Shown: positions 26,745-35,269, counted from the first letter of the stretch. The stretch is 64,000 nt of DNA from Achromobacter kerstersii (GCF_902859595.1 NZ_CADIJQ010000005.1:124001-188000), one strand, 5' to 3'. Made by a program: numbers and translations. Notes: generated from the sequence alone by a model not told the origin.

Positions 26745-27137
26745 ATGAAAACCCTTGCAACCGCATTGATGTTGTCCATGTCCGTTCTGGCTGCCGGCGC
26801 TCAAGCCGCCGAAGCCGACCAAGGCCCGTCGCGCGCCCAGGTCCAAGCCGAACTGCAACAAGCCAAAGTTTCGGGCCAATACACGTTTGGCGAAGAAGGC
26901 TACCCCGCCGCCATCGCCCAGAAGTCCAGCCTGACCTCGCAACAAGTGCAAGCTGAACTGGCTCAAGCCAAGAACGCCGGCGAAGTCACGTTCGGCAACC
27001 TGGACTACCCGCCCGTCGCCGCTGCTGAAAGCGCCACGTCGCTGACCCGCGCCCAAGTGGAATCGCAACTGGCGCAAGCCAAGGCAGAAGGCCTGGTCAC
27101 TTTCGGCAACATGGACTACCCGCCCAAGGCCAGCTGA
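26745..27137 (+). CDS. DUF4148 secreted repeat protein
   Basis: 130 residues, ATG preceded by GGAGG. A signal peptide of about 23 residues ends in AQA. The mature part is three copies of the DUF4148 unit: a T/SRAQVQxELxxAK helix followed by G-x-FG-x-x-x-YPP. The family is confined mostly to Burkholderiales and has no known biochemical role; proteins are small, secreted to the periplasm and often multi-copy. This copy has three units, against two in the paralogues at 34379 and 34789. Confidence 0.88.
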   Translation: MKTLATALMLSMSVLAAGAQAAEADQGPSRAQVQAELQQAKVSGQYTFGEEGYPAAIAQKSSLTSQQVQAELAQAKNAGEVTFGNLDYPPVAAAESATSLTRAQVESQLAQAKAEGLVTFGNMDYPPKAS

Positions 27138-27171
27138 TTCACCGGCCGAAAGGCCGTGACAGCCCCTTCAA

Positions 27172-27207
27172 AAGCCCCTCGGCCACAAGCCGAGGGGCTT
27201 TGTTTTT
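27172..27207 (+). terminator. Rho-independent terminator after the DUF4148 gene
   Basis: Twelve-bp stem AAGCCCCTCGGC / GCCGAGGGGCTT with loop CACAA, then TGTTTTT. Confidence 0.9.
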
Positions 27208-27338
27208 GACGTTTCGACAGCTATATAAGTCATAACGACGTTAACTTAAACCGTTACGACACTTTCAGATCTACAAATCGACAGCGCTCACGCATAGGAT
27301 GAGGCCAACCCATCCCCCCTCATCGCAGGAGCAGCACC

Positions 27339-28457
27339 ATGTCCACCACCCCTCGTCCGATCGTTTTGCTGGGCGCCGGAAAAATCGGTTTCGCCATTGC
27401 CCTGATGCTGGAACGCAGCGGCGACTATGCCGTGCTTGTCGCCGACCAGGACCCCGCCCGCTTGGGCGTGCTGGCTGAGCTGGGCTGCGAAACGCGGCAG
27501 ATCAGTGACGACGAATCGGTTGCGCGTTGCATCGAAGGCGCCTACGCCGTGGTCAACGCCCTGCCGTTCCATCGCGCCACCGCCGTGGCGGGTTTGTGCG
27601 CGAAAGCCGGCGTGCACTATTTCGATCTGACGGAAGATGTGGCCAGCACCCACGCCATCCAGGCGCTGGCGCAAGATGTGCGCAGCGTGCTGATGCCGCA
27701 GTGCGGCCTGGCGCCGGGTTTCATCGGAATCGTCGGCAATGCGCTCGCCCGCCGCTTCGACACCTTGCTGGACTTGCGCATGCGCGTAGGCGCCCTGCCG
27801 CGCTACCCTTCCAACAGCCTGCGCTACAACCTGACGTGGAGCACCGAGGGGCTGATCAACGAATACTGCAACCCATGCGAAGCGATTGTCGACGGGCAAC
27901 TGACCAGCGTGCCGGCGCTGGAAGGCTACGAGACCTTTGCACTGGACGGCGTCGAATACGAGGCCTTCAACACCTCGGGCGGCTTGGGCACGCTGCCCAC
28001 CACGCTGCTTGGCCGCGCGCGCAACGTGGACTACAAATCGGTGCGCTACCCCGGCCACTGCAACATCATGAAGCTGCTGCTCAATGACCTGCGCCTGCGT
28101 GATCGCCGTGATCTGCTGAAAGATATTTTCGAATCGGCCATTCCCACCACCGAGCAGGACGTGATTGTCATCCAGGCCTCGGCATCGGGTCATCGCCACG
28201 GCCGCCTGGAAGAAGAGTCCTACCCGATCCGCGTGTTCGGCGCGGACGTGGATGGCCACCGCTTAAGCGCCATCCAGCTGTCGACCGCCGCCGGCATCTG
28301 CGCCGCGCTGGATCTGGTGGCGCAGGGTGTGTTGCCGCAACAGGGCTTCGTCGGCCAGGAAGCCATTGATCTGGACGCGTTGCTGAACAACCGTTTCGGC
28401 CGCGTCTACGCGGGCAAGCCGCTGGCGTTGGCTGGCTGCGCCACGGCTGACCGTTAA
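27339..28457 (+). CDS. Saccharopine dehydrogenase-family protein
   Basis: 372 residues. An NAD(P)-binding Rossmann site (IVLLGAGKIGFAIALMLERSG) opens the protein; VVNALPFH, YFDLTEDV and PQCGLAPGFIGIV are blocks of the saccharopine dehydrogenase/Lys9 family. The probable reaction is NAD(P)-dependent oxidation of a secondary-amine adduct or dehydrogenation of a lysine-derived intermediate. AGGAG precedes the ATG with a good gap. The AT-rich promoter region (27205-27300) contains two ACGAC boxes with the half palindrome AACGACGTT. The gene ends convergently with the GntR regulator. Confidence 0.82.
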   Translation: MSTTPRPIVLLGAGKIGFAIALMLERSGDYAVLVADQDPARLGVLAELGCETRQISDDESVARCIEGAYAVVNALPFHRATAVAGLCAKAGVHYFDLTEDVASTHAIQALAQDVRSVLMPQCGLAPGFIGIVGNALARRFDTLLDLRMRVGALPRYPSNSLRYNLTWSTEGLINEYCNPCEAIVDGQLTSVPALEGYETFALDGVEYEAFNTSGGLGTLPTTLLGRARNVDYKSVRYPGHCNIMKLLLNDLRLRDRRDLLKDIFESAIPTTEQDVIVIQASASGHRHGRLEEESYPIRVFGADVDGHRLSAIQLSTAAGICAALDLVAQGVLPQQGFVGQEAIDLDALLNNRFGRVYAGKPLALAGCATADR

Positions 28458-28470
28458 ACCAATGCGCTAA

Positions 28471-28503
28471 GGCCGTCCGCCAAGCCTTCGTAACCGGACG
28501 GCC
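28471..28503. terminator. Possible bidirectional terminator hairpin
   Basis: Nine-bp GC stem GGCCGTCCG / CGGACGGCC with a 15-base loop between two convergent genes. No T-run follows on either strand, so termination efficiency is uncertain. Confidence 0.4.
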
Positions 28504-28530
28504 ACGTAGCACCGCGTAAATCTTGCGGGC

Positions 28531-29295
28531 CTACGTCCAGCCTTCCAGGCGTAGCGTCGCGCGCACCAGACGTTGCTCTTCCTGTTCGATGTCGGACAGG
28601 CTCTGGCGCACGCTGTCCACGTGGTCCGCCGCGGCCTTGCGCGCGAGCTCTGCCTGCCGCCCCGTCACCGCATTGAACAAACGCGTGTGCTGGCGATCGA
28701 TCTGCCGCTTTTCGGGTTCGCGGTGATACAGGTTGTTGACGCACGCGAACACCGACCCCAGCAGCAGATCCGTCAGCGATTGCAGCGTATGCACCAGCAC
28801 CGGATTGTGCGAGGCTTCGCAGATTGCCAGGTGAAACGCATGATCAAGATGCGCATGCGTGGCCGTATCGGTGGCCGTGCCTTGCGCCGCCACCATCTCG
28901 TCATAGCGGCGGCGGATCATGATGAAATCCGCTTCCGTGCCGCGAATGGCCGCCAGCCGTGCCGACTCGGCCTCAAGCAGCGAACGCACCTCCAGCAAGT
29001 CGTACAGCGTGCGCGGCTGCGAATTGAACAGGTGCATCAGCGGGCCGGCATCCACCTTCGAGATATGCGCCACGAACGAGCCCTTGCCCTGCGACGTATG
29101 AATAATTTCGCGCGCGCGCAGCAGCTTCAACCCTTCGCGCAGCGCCGTGCGCGACACGCCCAGCTTTTCCGTCAAGCGCCGCTCCGACGGCAGCGCCTGC
29201 CCGGCCTTGAGCACCCCGTCGAGGATCAAACGTTCGATTCGCTCGGCGACTTCGTCCGCCACCTGGCGGGGTTTTTCTTCTGTTTCCGCGTACAT
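28531..29295 (-). CDS. GntR-family (FadR/FCD) regulator beside malate synthase
   Basis: 254 residues from the ATG at 29295 with a CCGGAG ribosome site. Residues 10-75 are the winged helix (LPSERRLTEKLGVSRTALREGLKLLR). The C-terminal FCD domain has the LLEVRSLLEAESARLAA block and His/Asp residues (HLDHAFHLAI, HTRLFNA) that bind a metal-carboxylate ligand. Divergent to glcB, it is most likely a glycolate/glyoxylate or lactate-type sensor like GlcC or LldR. TGGTATGACCA lies 17 bp before its own start and again in the glcB leader, implying autoregulation and control of glcB. Confidence 0.87.
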   Translation of the reverse strand: MYAETEEKPRQVADEVAERIERLILDGVLKAGQALPSERRLTEKLGVSRTALREGLKLLRAREIIHTSQGKGSFVAHISKVDAGPLMHLFNSQPRTLYDLLEVRSLLEAESARLAAIRGTEADFIMIRRRYDEMVAAQGTATDTATHAHLDHAFHLAICEASHNPVLVHTLQSLTDLLLGSVFACVNNLYHREPEKRQIDRQHTRLFNAVTGRQAELARKAAADHVDSVRQSLSDIEQEEQRLVRATLRLEGWT

Positions 29296-29311
29296 GCAAT
29301 CTCCGGACCAG

Positions 29312-29322
29312 TGGTATGACCA
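29312..29322. promoter_or_regulatory. FCD-type operator TGGTATGACCA, regulator-proximal
   Basis: The 11-mer TGGTATGACCA is an inverted repeat of the TGGTnnnACCA form bound by FadR/PdhR/LldR/GlcC proteins. It is 17 bp upstream of the regulator start codon, where binding would block its own transcription. Confidence 0.7.
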
Positions 29323-29417
29323 AGCGCGCGCCGAATTCGGCCGCGCAGCGCCTACCCCCGTAAGTAGCTGATATAAAACCATAAAAAATGCGGGCTTGTC
29401 AGATCAGGGCTGAATAA

Positions 29418-29432
29418 ACTGGTATGACCAGT
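29418..29432. promoter_or_regulatory. FCD-type operator ACTGGTATGACCAGT, glcB-proximal
   Basis: Perfect 15 bp palindrome ACTGGT-ATG-ACCAGT containing the same 11-mer as the regulator-proximal copy. It lies about 105 bp before the glcB start. Two identical cores within 110 bp in a divergent promoter are strong evidence of a functional site pair. Confidence 0.8.
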
Positions 29433-29534
29433 GGGTTTTGATATGGACATTGGCGCAGGTGCGAACGATGATGTCAGGACAGATTCGCCCGGTGCCCCGG
29501 CGCCGGCCAGCCCTTCTTACCGCTAGAGACCCGC

Positions 29535-31709
29535 ATGACTCAACGCATCCAGCACCACGGCCTGCAAGTGGCGGCCAATCTCAATCAATTCATCGAACAG
29601 GAAGCCCTGCCCGGCACCGGCCTGGATGCAGACGGCTTCTGGCAAGGGTTTGCGGCCCTGGTACACGACCTGGCGCCCAAGAACCGCGCGCTGCTGGCTG
29701 ATCGCGATCGCCTGCAGGCCGAACTCGACGGCTGGCACCGCGCCAACCCCGGCCCCATCGCCGATCCGGCTACGTACCGCAAGTTCCTGGAAAGCATCGG
29801 CTACCTGCTGCCGCAGCCGGCCAGCGTGCAAGCCACCACTGACAACGTCGACACCGAAATCTCGCAGCAAGCCGGCCCGCAATTGGTCGTGCCGATGTCG
29901 AACTCGCGCTACGCCCTGAACGCCGCCAACGCGCGCTGGGGCAGCCTGTACGACGCGCTCTACGGCACCGACGCCATTCCCGCCACGCCGGGCGACACGG
30001 GCAAGGGCTACAACCCCGAACGCGGCGCCGCCGTCATCGCGCGCGCCCGCAGCTTCCTGGACACGGCCGCCCCGCTTGCCAATGGCTCGCACGCCGACGC
30101 ACGCGGCTACACGATTGAAGGCGATCAACTGCGCGTGGCGCTGGCCAACGGCGTCACCGGCCTGAAGTTCGGCTCGCAGTTTGCCGGCTACCAGGGCGAC
30201 GCGTCCGCCCCCACGGCCATCTTGCTGAAGAACAACGGCCTGCACTTCGAAATCCAGATCGACCGCACCCACACCATCGGCAGCACCGACGCCGCTGGCG
30301 TGAAAGACGTGCTGGTTGAAGCCGCGCTCACCACCATCATGGACTGCGAAGATTCGGTTGCCGCCGTGGATGCCGACGACAAGGTCCACATCTACCGCAA
30401 CTGGCTCGGCCTGATGAAGGGCGACCTGACCGAAGCCGTCACCAAGGGCGGCAAAACCTTCACCCGCAAGCTCAACGCCGACCGCGTCTACACGCGCCCG
30501 GACGGCAGCTCGCTGAAGCTGCATGGCCGCTCGCTGATGTTCGTGCGCAACGTGGGCCACCTGATGACCAACCCGGCCATCCTGGACCGCGACGGCCTGG
30601 AAATTCCCGAAGGCATCCTGGATGCCGTCGTCACCAGCCTGGCTGCGCTGCAAGACCGCAAGAACAAGCTGAACTCGCGCACCGGCTCGGTGTACATCGT
30701 GAAGCCCAAGATGCACGGCCCCGTTGAAGCCGCCTTCGCCAGCGAACTTTTCGATCGCGTTGAAGACCTGATCAAGGTGCCGCGCAACACCCTGAAAATG
30801 GGCATCATGGATGAAGAACGCCGCACCAGCATCAACCTGAAAGCGTGCATTGGCGCGGCCGCCTCGCGCGTGGCCTTCATCAACACGGGCTTTTTGGACC
30901 GCACCGGCGACGAAATGCACTCGAGCATGGAAGCCGGCCCGATGCTGCGCAAGGGCGACATGAAGTCCACCGCCTGGATCACCGCCTACGAACGCAACAA
31001 CGTGCTGGTCGGCCTGGACACGGGCTTGCGCGGCCGCGCTCAGATCGGCAAGGGCATGTGGGCCATGCCCGACCTGATGGCCGCCATGCTGGAACAGAAA
31101 ATCGCGCACCCCAAGGCCGGCGCCAACACCGCGTGGGTGCCGTCGCCCACCGCCGCCACGCTGCACGCGCTGCACTATCACCAGGTCGATGTGCAATCGG
31201 TTCAAAAGGAACTGGAACGCACCAAGCTGGACAGCGTGCGCGACGACCTGCTCGGCGGCCTGTTGACCGTGCCGGTCGGCGACCCGTCCAAGTGGTCCGC
31301 CGCCGACATCCAGCAAGAACTGGACAACAACGTCCAAGGCATCCTGGGTTACGTAGTGCGCTGGGTCGACCAGGGCGTGGGTTGCTCCAAGGTGCCCGAC
31401 ATCCACAACGTGGGCCTGATGGAAGACCGCGCCACGCTGCGCATTTCCAGCCAGCACATCGCCAACTGGCTGCGCCATTGCGTCACCAATAAAGATCAGG
31501 TGATGGAAACCTTCAAGCGCATGGCCAAGGTGGTGGATGGCCAAAATGCGGGCGATGCGCTCTACCAGCCCATGGCCGGCAACTTCGATACGTCTTTGGC
31601 ATTCAAGGCGGCGTGCGCGCTGGTCTTTGAAGGCCTGACGCAGCCCAACGGCTACACCGAGCCGCTGTTGCACAAGTACCGTCTGGAGTTCAAGGCCGCG
31701 CAAGGCTAA
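29535..31709 (+). CDS. glcB: Malate synthase G
   Basis: Condenses glyoxylate with acetyl-CoA to malate, feeding two-carbon carbon into the TCA cycle; cytoplasmic monomer. 724 residues, the normal GlcB length, far longer than malate synthase A. Recognisable blocks: [28 protein letters not shown] near the N-terminus, [18 protein letters not shown] with the metal-binding acid residues, [24 protein letters not shown] and [22 protein letters not shown] precedes the ATG at 29535. It is monocistronic: divergent from its GntR regulator and closed by a strong terminator. Confidence 0.97.
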   Translation: MTQRIQHHGLQVAANLNQFIEQEALPGTGLDADGFWQGFAALVHDLAPKNRALLADRDRLQAELDGWHRANPGPIADPATYRKFLESIGYLLPQPASVQATTDNVDTEISQQAGPQLVVPMSNSRYALNAANARWGSLYDALYGTDAIPATPGDTGKGYNPERGAAVIARARSFLDTAAPLANGSHADARGYTIEGDQLRVALANGVTGLKFGSQFAGYQGDASAPTAILLKNNGLHFEIQIDRTHTIGSTDAAGVKDVLVEAALTTIMDCEDSVAAVDADDKVHIYRNWLGLMKGDLTEAVTKGGKTFTRKLNADRVYTRPDGSSLKLHGRSLMFVRNVGHLMTNPAILDRDGLEIPEGILDAVVTSLAALQDRKNKLNSRTGSVYIVKPKMHGPVEAAFASELFDRVEDLIKVPRNTLKMGIMDEERRTSINLKACIGAAASRVAFINTGFLDRTGDEMHSSMEAGPMLRKGDMKSTAWITAYERNNVLVGLDTGLRGRAQIGKGMWAMPDLMAAMLEQKIAHPKAGANTAWVPSPTAATLHALHYHQVDVQSVQKELERTKLDSVRDDLLGGLLTVPVGDPSKWSAADIQQELDNNVQGILGYVVRWVDQGVGCSKVPDIHNVGLMEDRATLRISSQHIANWLRHCVTNKDQVMETFKRMAKVVDGQNAGDALYQPMAGNFDTSLAFKAACALVFEGLTQPNGYTEPLLHKYRLEFKAAQG

Positions 31710-31733
31710 ACGGCCACACCGCGTCAAACCCCG

Positions 31734-31765
31734 AACCGGACAGCTTGGCTGTCCGGTTTTTTTTT
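31734..31765 (+). terminator. Rho-independent terminator after glcB
   Basis: Eleven-bp stem AACCGGACAGC / GCTGTCCGGTT with loop TTG, merging into a nine-base T-run. Confidence 0.95.
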
Positions 31766-31808
31766 GGATGTACCCCTCTCCCGGAAAATTGAAACAACCC
31801 CCGCACTT

Positions 31809-31826
31809 TTCGCACGACCGTGCTAA
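31809..31826. promoter_or_regulatory. TetR operator, tetR-proximal copy
   Basis: TTCGCACGACCGTGCTAA, an inverted repeat with eight-base arms and one mismatch, ends 10 bp before the start codon of the TetR gene. The same palindrome occurs in perfect form at 32496-32513 after the gene. Confidence 0.75.
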
Positions 31827-31836
31827 ATTTGCCCGC

Positions 31837-32454
31837 ATGACTGCCAAAACCGAGAAAAGCGAACTGACCTTTGCGGCCATTGTGGACGCGGCCGTGGACA
31901 TGGCTGCGGCGCAAGGCATGGAAAGCCTGTCGCTCGGCCAGGTCGCCAAGCATCTGGGCATCAGCAAAAGCGGCGTGTTCTCGCGTGTGGGTTCGCTCGA
32001 AGCGTTGCAGCAGGCCGTGCTGGATGAGTACGACCGCCGCTTCGTCGCTGCCGTCTTTACACCTGCCATGGCGTATCCGCGGGGCCTGCCCCGGCTGAAC
32101 GCGCTGGTGTCGCTGTGGGTAGACCGCGCCAGCAACGTCGAACTGCTGACGGGCTGCATCTACGTGGCCGGGGCGTTTGAATACGACGATGTGGAATCCC
32201 CCTTGCGCGCCGTGCTGGAAAGCAACTTGCGGCGTTGGCGCGCGTCCATGGTGCGCACCGTCAACCAGGCGTTGGAAGCCGGCCATCTGCGGCCAGATAC
32301 CGACCCTGAGCAACTGGTGTTCGAGGTCTACAGCCTGATGATCGGTTTGATGCACGACGCTCGCTTCTTGCGGGACCCCAACGCCCCCGCCCGTGTTCGG
32401 GCAGCGTATGACCGGTTGATCTCCACGTACCGCAGCTTCACCTACCTTGAATAA
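31837..32454 (+). CDS. TetR-family repressor
   Basis: 205 residues from the ATG at 31837. The N-terminal HTH is clear: SLGQVAKHLGISKSGVFSRVGSLEAL, followed by a helical ligand domain with LLTGCIYVAGAFEYDD and a C-terminal dimerisation helix. The promoter carries a near-perfect copy of the palindrome TTCGCACG-nn-CGTGCGAA, and a perfect copy precedes the small gene that follows. It probably represses itself and that gene. The inducer is unknown. Confidence 0.88.
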   Translation: MTAKTEKSELTFAAIVDAAVDMAAAQGMESLSLGQVAKHLGISKSGVFSRVGSLEALQQAVLDEYDRRFVAAVFTPAMAYPRGLPRLNALVSLWVDRASNVELLTGCIYVAGAFEYDDVESPLRAVLESNLRRWRASMVRTVNQALEAGHLRPDTDPEQLVFEVYSLMIGLMHDARFLRDPNAPARVRAAYDRLISTYRSFTYLE

Positions 32455-32495
32455 CTGACCCGCGCCGGCTGATGCCGGCGTTTCTTGACGCTAAT

Positions 32496-32513
32496 TTCGC
32501 ACGGTCGTGCGAA
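32496..32513. promoter_or_regulatory. TetR operator, microprotein-proximal copy
   Basis: TTCGCACGGTCGTGCGAA has perfect eight-base arms around GT. A TTGACG hexamer (32485-32490) lies directly upstream, so the operator covers the spacer and -10 area of a promoter reading into the 37-codon gene at 32534. Confidence 0.8.
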
Positions 32514-32533
32514 TATTTTATCTGGAGCAAGCC

Positions 32534-32647
32534 ATGTGGATTCTGATCGCAGCCCTCGCCGCCGGCGTCCTGGCGCATCTGTGGCGCCAATGGCGCGCGC
32601 TGCTACGCCAACTGCCCGACTGCGCCGAACATCTGGTGCTGTTCTAG
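32534..32647 (+). CDS. 37-residue membrane microprotein under TetR control
   Basis: A short gene with ATG preceded by TGGAGC, encoding 37 residues. The first 15 residues (MWILIAALAAGVLAH) form a hydrophobic helix, followed by a basic amphipathic stretch (LWRQWRALLRQLP) and a short acidic tail, so a small inner-membrane protein is expected. The evidence for reality is context: promoter hexamer, perfect TetR operator and ribosome site all stand in order in front of it. It ends 52 bp before the cysteine hydrolase gene. An alternative is that it is a leader peptide for that gene. Confidence 0.6.
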   Translation: MWILIAALAAGVLAHLWRQWRALLRQLPDCAEHLVLF

Positions 32648-32699
32648 TGAACTACCGGCATCCCGGTCTATATTCCGCATAGTCCCTTCGAATTCCGCC

Positions 32700-33557
32700 A
32701 TGCCGCGTTCCGTCCACTTACTGATCGTCGATCCGCAGAACGATTTCTGCGACCTGCCCCAGGCTTACCTGCCCACCGATCCCTTGACCGGCCACTCCAT
32801 GCAGCCGGCGCTGCCGGTGGCGGGCGCGCATGCCGACATGCAACGGCTGGCGCGCTTCATCGACGCCACCGCGCACGCGCTGACTTCCATCACCTTGACG
32901 TTGGATTCGCACCACCGGCTGGATGTGGCGCACCCCACGTTCTGGCGCACGGGCGACGGCCAGCCGGTCTTGCCCTTCACGCCGATCACGGCGGCAGACT
33001 TACGCGCGGGCCGTTTCCATCCGCGCCACATCGACGACCTGCCACGCACGTTGACCTATCTGGACGAGCTGGAAGCGCGCGGGCGTTACACCTTGATGGT
33101 GTGGCCCGTGCATTGCGAAATTGGCACATGGGGCCACAACGTGCATGCAGACGTGCGCGCGGCGTACAGCCGCTGGGAAGATGCCGACCAGTTCATCGTG
33201 CGCAAGGTGCCAAAGGGTACGAACCCATGGACCGAACACTACAGCGCGCTGATGGCCGAAGTGCCAGACCCCGATGACCCTCGCAGCCAATTGAACCGCA
33301 GCCTGTTGGGCTCGCTGGACCGCTCGGACCTGATCATCATCGGCGGCGAAGCCGGCAGCCATTGCGTGCGCGCCACCGTGGAACATCTGGCCGAACACCT
33401 GCCCGGCGGCAACCTGTCGCGCATTGTGCTGCTGACCGATTGCATGAGCCCCGTCGCGGGATTCGCCGACGCGCAAACCGCGTATCTTCAACGCATGCGC
33501 GATCTGGGCATGCAAGAACGTACCAGCGTCGACATGGCGCGAGCACTGCAAGCCTGA
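32700..33557 (+). CDS. Isochorismatase/nicotinamidase-like cysteine hydrolase
   Basis: 285 residues. The catalytic triad of the cysteine-hydrolase fold is visible: Asp11 in IVDPQNDF, a Lys near 169-172 in VRKVPKGTN, and Cys222 in GGEAGSHCVRAT. An insertion with WPVHCEIGTWGHNVH is characteristic of the larger nicotinamidase-like subgroup, where His residues may bind metal. Reaction likely an amide or ester hydrolysis of a small ring compound. It may share the TetR-controlled promoter with the microprotein upstream. A terminator follows at 33570. Confidence 0.8.
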   Translation: MPRSVHLLIVDPQNDFCDLPQAYLPTDPLTGHSMQPALPVAGAHADMQRLARFIDATAHALTSITLTLDSHHRLDVAHPTFWRTGDGQPVLPFTPITAADLRAGRFHPRHIDDLPRTLTYLDELEARGRYTLMVWPVHCEIGTWGHNVHADVRAAYSRWEDADQFIVRKVPKGTNPWTEHYSALMAEVPDPDDPRSQLNRSLLGSLDRSDLIIIGGEAGSHCVRATVEHLAEHLPGGNLSRIVLLTDCMSPVAGFADAQTAYLQRMRDLGMQERTSVDMARALQA

Positions 33558-33569
33558 TCCCCCAACGAC

Positions 33570-33606
33570 AATGGCCGCCTGCTTGCGCAAGGCGGCCATT
33601 TCTTTT
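33570..33606. terminator. Terminator between convergent cysteine hydrolase and tetR genes
   Basis: Ten-bp stem AATGGCCGCC / GGCGGCCATT with an 11-base loop, then TCTTTT on the plus strand. Confidence 0.8.
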
Positions 33607-33647
33607 GTAGCGACAATGTCAGGGCGGCAAGAGCACAAGGGCCAGCG

Positions 33648-34250
33648 TTATGCATCCGCCGCAGGTTTGCCCGCCTTGTCGCAAACCACATACAAGGCGC
33701 TGATCGCCTCGCACAGCGCGGGCGGCTGCTGGAACAGGCGTGCCACCAGCAGGCAGCCTTGCACCGTGGCGAACACCGCGCGGCCGGCGGCCTCGGCGGT
33801 GCCATTGAATTTCAACGTGCCCTGCGCGGCGCCTTCGGCCAGTACGCGGGCCAGCCACGCTTCGTGCGCACGGAAAAAGCCCTGCAATGCGCCACGCACG
33901 CGATCTGACAACGTCATGATGTCTGCGGCCAACATGCCGCCCAAACAGAGTTCGCCAGCGCCGCAAGCACGCGATTCCATCATCGACAGGTATTGCTCCA
34001 GCTGCGCTTGCGCGGGTTGCGTGGTGTCGATGGCGCGCACGTTACCCAGCGCGCGGGCGCTATAGGCCTCGACCGCTTCGTAAAGCAGATCGTCCTTGCC
34101 CGGGAAGTAGTAGTGAATGCTGGACGTCTTTACGCCCACATGCTCCGCCAGGTCGCGGTAGCTGAAACCATTGCACCCGCGCGTGCGGATGAGCTTCTCG
34201 GCGTGCGCCAGCAGCAGGTCTCGGGTGGTGTTGGGGGTCGGAGTGTCCAT
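33648..34250 (-). CDS. TetR-family repressor linked to the DUF4148 tandem genes
   Basis: 200 residues. HTH at about 27-50 (FSYRDLAEHVGVKTSSIHYYFPGKDDL), then a helical ligand-binding domain with CLGGMLAADIMTLSD, typical of the TetR_C subgroup that senses small electrophiles or quats. A palindrome TTACCTA-CTAA-TAGGTTG at 34260-34277 sits just before its start codon. Three related 18-mers lie to its right, two of them at the same distance from each DUF4148 gene, so a small local regulon is predicted. No ribosome site is visible before ATG 34250. Confidence 0.87.
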   Translation of the reverse strand: MDTPTPNTTRDLLLAHAEKLIRTRGCNGFSYRDLAEHVGVKTSSIHYYFPGKDDLLYEAVEAYSARALGNVRAIDTTQPAQAQLEQYLSMMESRACGAGELCLGGMLAADIMTLSDRVRGALQGFFRAHEAWLARVLAEGAAQGTLKFNGTAEAAGRAVFATVQGCLLVARLFQQPPALCEAISALYVVCDKAGKPAADA

Positions 34251-34259
34251 GGCTGAATA

Positions 34260-34277
34260 TTACCTACTAATAGGTTG
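34260..34277. promoter_or_regulatory. Predicted TetR operator A (tetR promoter)
   Basis: TTACCTA-CTAA-TAGGTTG: arms match at five of seven positions. It is 9 bp upstream of the tetR start codon, consistent with autorepression. Confidence 0.65.
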
Positions 34278-34378
34278 GTCCGGCATCGGGAGCCGCCCTA
34301 GTCTGTGGTCCAAAGCCCGTGCGAACCCCGGCCGGGAAACATCCCGCCCCCCGGGGTCCGCATGTGCCGGCATCCTGC

Positions 34379-34687
34379 TTAGCCTTGGACGGGCGGGTAA
34401 TCCAGCTCGCCGCTTTCGGTCAGGCCTTGTGCGCGGGCGGCGGCCAGTTCTTGCGTCACTTGGGCGCGGGTCTTGTCAGCACCGGTCGAAGCGAACGCGG
34501 TGGCGGCGTAGCCTTCTTCGCCCGAGACCAGTTCACCGTTGGCGCGGGCGGCGGCCAATTCTTGCTGCACTTGGGCGCGGGTGACCGTGCTTTGGGTGTT
34601 GAGGGCGGGCGGGTAGTCCAACTCGCCAGCTTGAGCAGCGCCGATGAACGAGGCGGACAAAATCAGGGCGGTTACGAGGGTCTTCAT
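34379..34687 (-). CDS. DUF4148 secreted protein, copy 1
   Basis: 102 residues, ATG 34687 preceded by TGGAG. Signal peptide of about 20 residues (MKTLVTALILSASFIGAAQA), then two DUF4148 units with TRAQVQQELAAARANGEL and TRAQVTQELAAARAQGL, each followed by an acidic/YPP or EGY loop. It differs from copy 2 at only three residues (positions 6, 32 and 78). An 18 bp palindrome stands 66-83 bp upstream of its start. Function unknown; likely periplasmic. Confidence 0.87.
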   Translation of the reverse strand: MKTLVTALILSASFIGAAQAGELDYPPALNTQSTVTRAQVQQELAAARANGELVSGEEGYAATAFASTGADKTRAQVTQELAAARAQGLTESGELDYPPVQG

Positions 34688-34752
34688 GGTTGATCTCCAG
34701 TAAGGATCAGTACGGCAACAGGGTTTGAATACTGCGGATTCGACTTTTTGCA

Positions 34753-34770
34753 CTATCTATCACTAGATAG
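34753..34770. promoter_or_regulatory. Predicted TetR operator B (DUF4148 copy 1)
   Basis: CTATCTA-TCAC-TAGATAG, perfect seven-base arms. It is 66 bp upstream of the copy 1 start, the same offset (within one base) as operator C from copy 2. Confidence 0.7.
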
Positions 34771-34788
34771 ATAGCCGTGTAAAAATGC

Positions 34789-35097
34789 TCAGCCTTGAAC
34801 GGGCGGGTAGTCCAGTTCACCGCTTTCCGTCAGGCCTTGGGCACGGGCGGCAGCCAGTTCTTGCTTCACTTGGGCGCGGGTCTTGTCAGCGCCGGTCGAA
34901 GCGAACGCGGTGGCGGCGTAGCCTTCTTCGCCAGAGACCAGTTCACCATTGGCGCGCGCGGCGGCCAATTCTTGCTGCACTTGGGCGCGGGTGACGGTGC
35001 TTGCGGTGTTCAGGGCGGGCGGGTAGTCCAACTCGCCAGCTTGGGCGGCGCCGATGAAGGAAGCGGACAGAATCAGGGCGGATACGAGGGTCTTCAT
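34789..35097 (-). CDS. DUF4148 secreted protein, copy 2
   Basis: 102 residues, same architecture as copy 1: signal peptide, then two DUF4148 units. Three substitutions separate them (Ser6, Ala32, Lys78 here). The repeat period of gene plus promoter is about 411 bp, which marks a recent tandem duplication including the operator. The ATG follows TGGAG. Confidence 0.87.
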   Translation of the reverse strand: MKTLVSALILSASFIGAAQAGELDYPPALNTASTVTRAQVQQELAAARANGELVSGEEGYAATAFASTGADKTRAQVKQELAAARAQGLTESGELDYPPVQG

Positions 35098-35163
35098 GGT
35101 TGATCTCCAGATCAGGGATTCGATAAAAATTTCGATTTAGGTTTAAGCTTCGGTTTCGTTGAG

Positions 35164-35181
35164 CTATCTACTTATAGATAG
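35164..35181. promoter_or_regulatory. Predicted TetR operator C (DUF4148 copy 2)
   Basis: CTATCTA-CTTA-TAGATAG, perfect seven-base arms, 67 bp upstream of the copy 2 start codon. The minus strand reads TATAAG across the site, a possible -10 hexamer. Confidence 0.7.
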
Positions 35182-35269
35182 ATAACGAGGGAAATAAAAA
35201 AGCGGTCCTACTGTATTTCTGGTTTCGGCGGCGGCGGGTTGTTGGGTTCGCTGCGTCGATAGATGAATC

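Noticed and set aside
29523..32159. An 878-codon minus-strand frame opposite glcB
   Set aside because: It is the antisense shadow of the high-GC malate synthase gene; composition is His/Gly/Ala/Val-rich with no domain, and glcB is certain.
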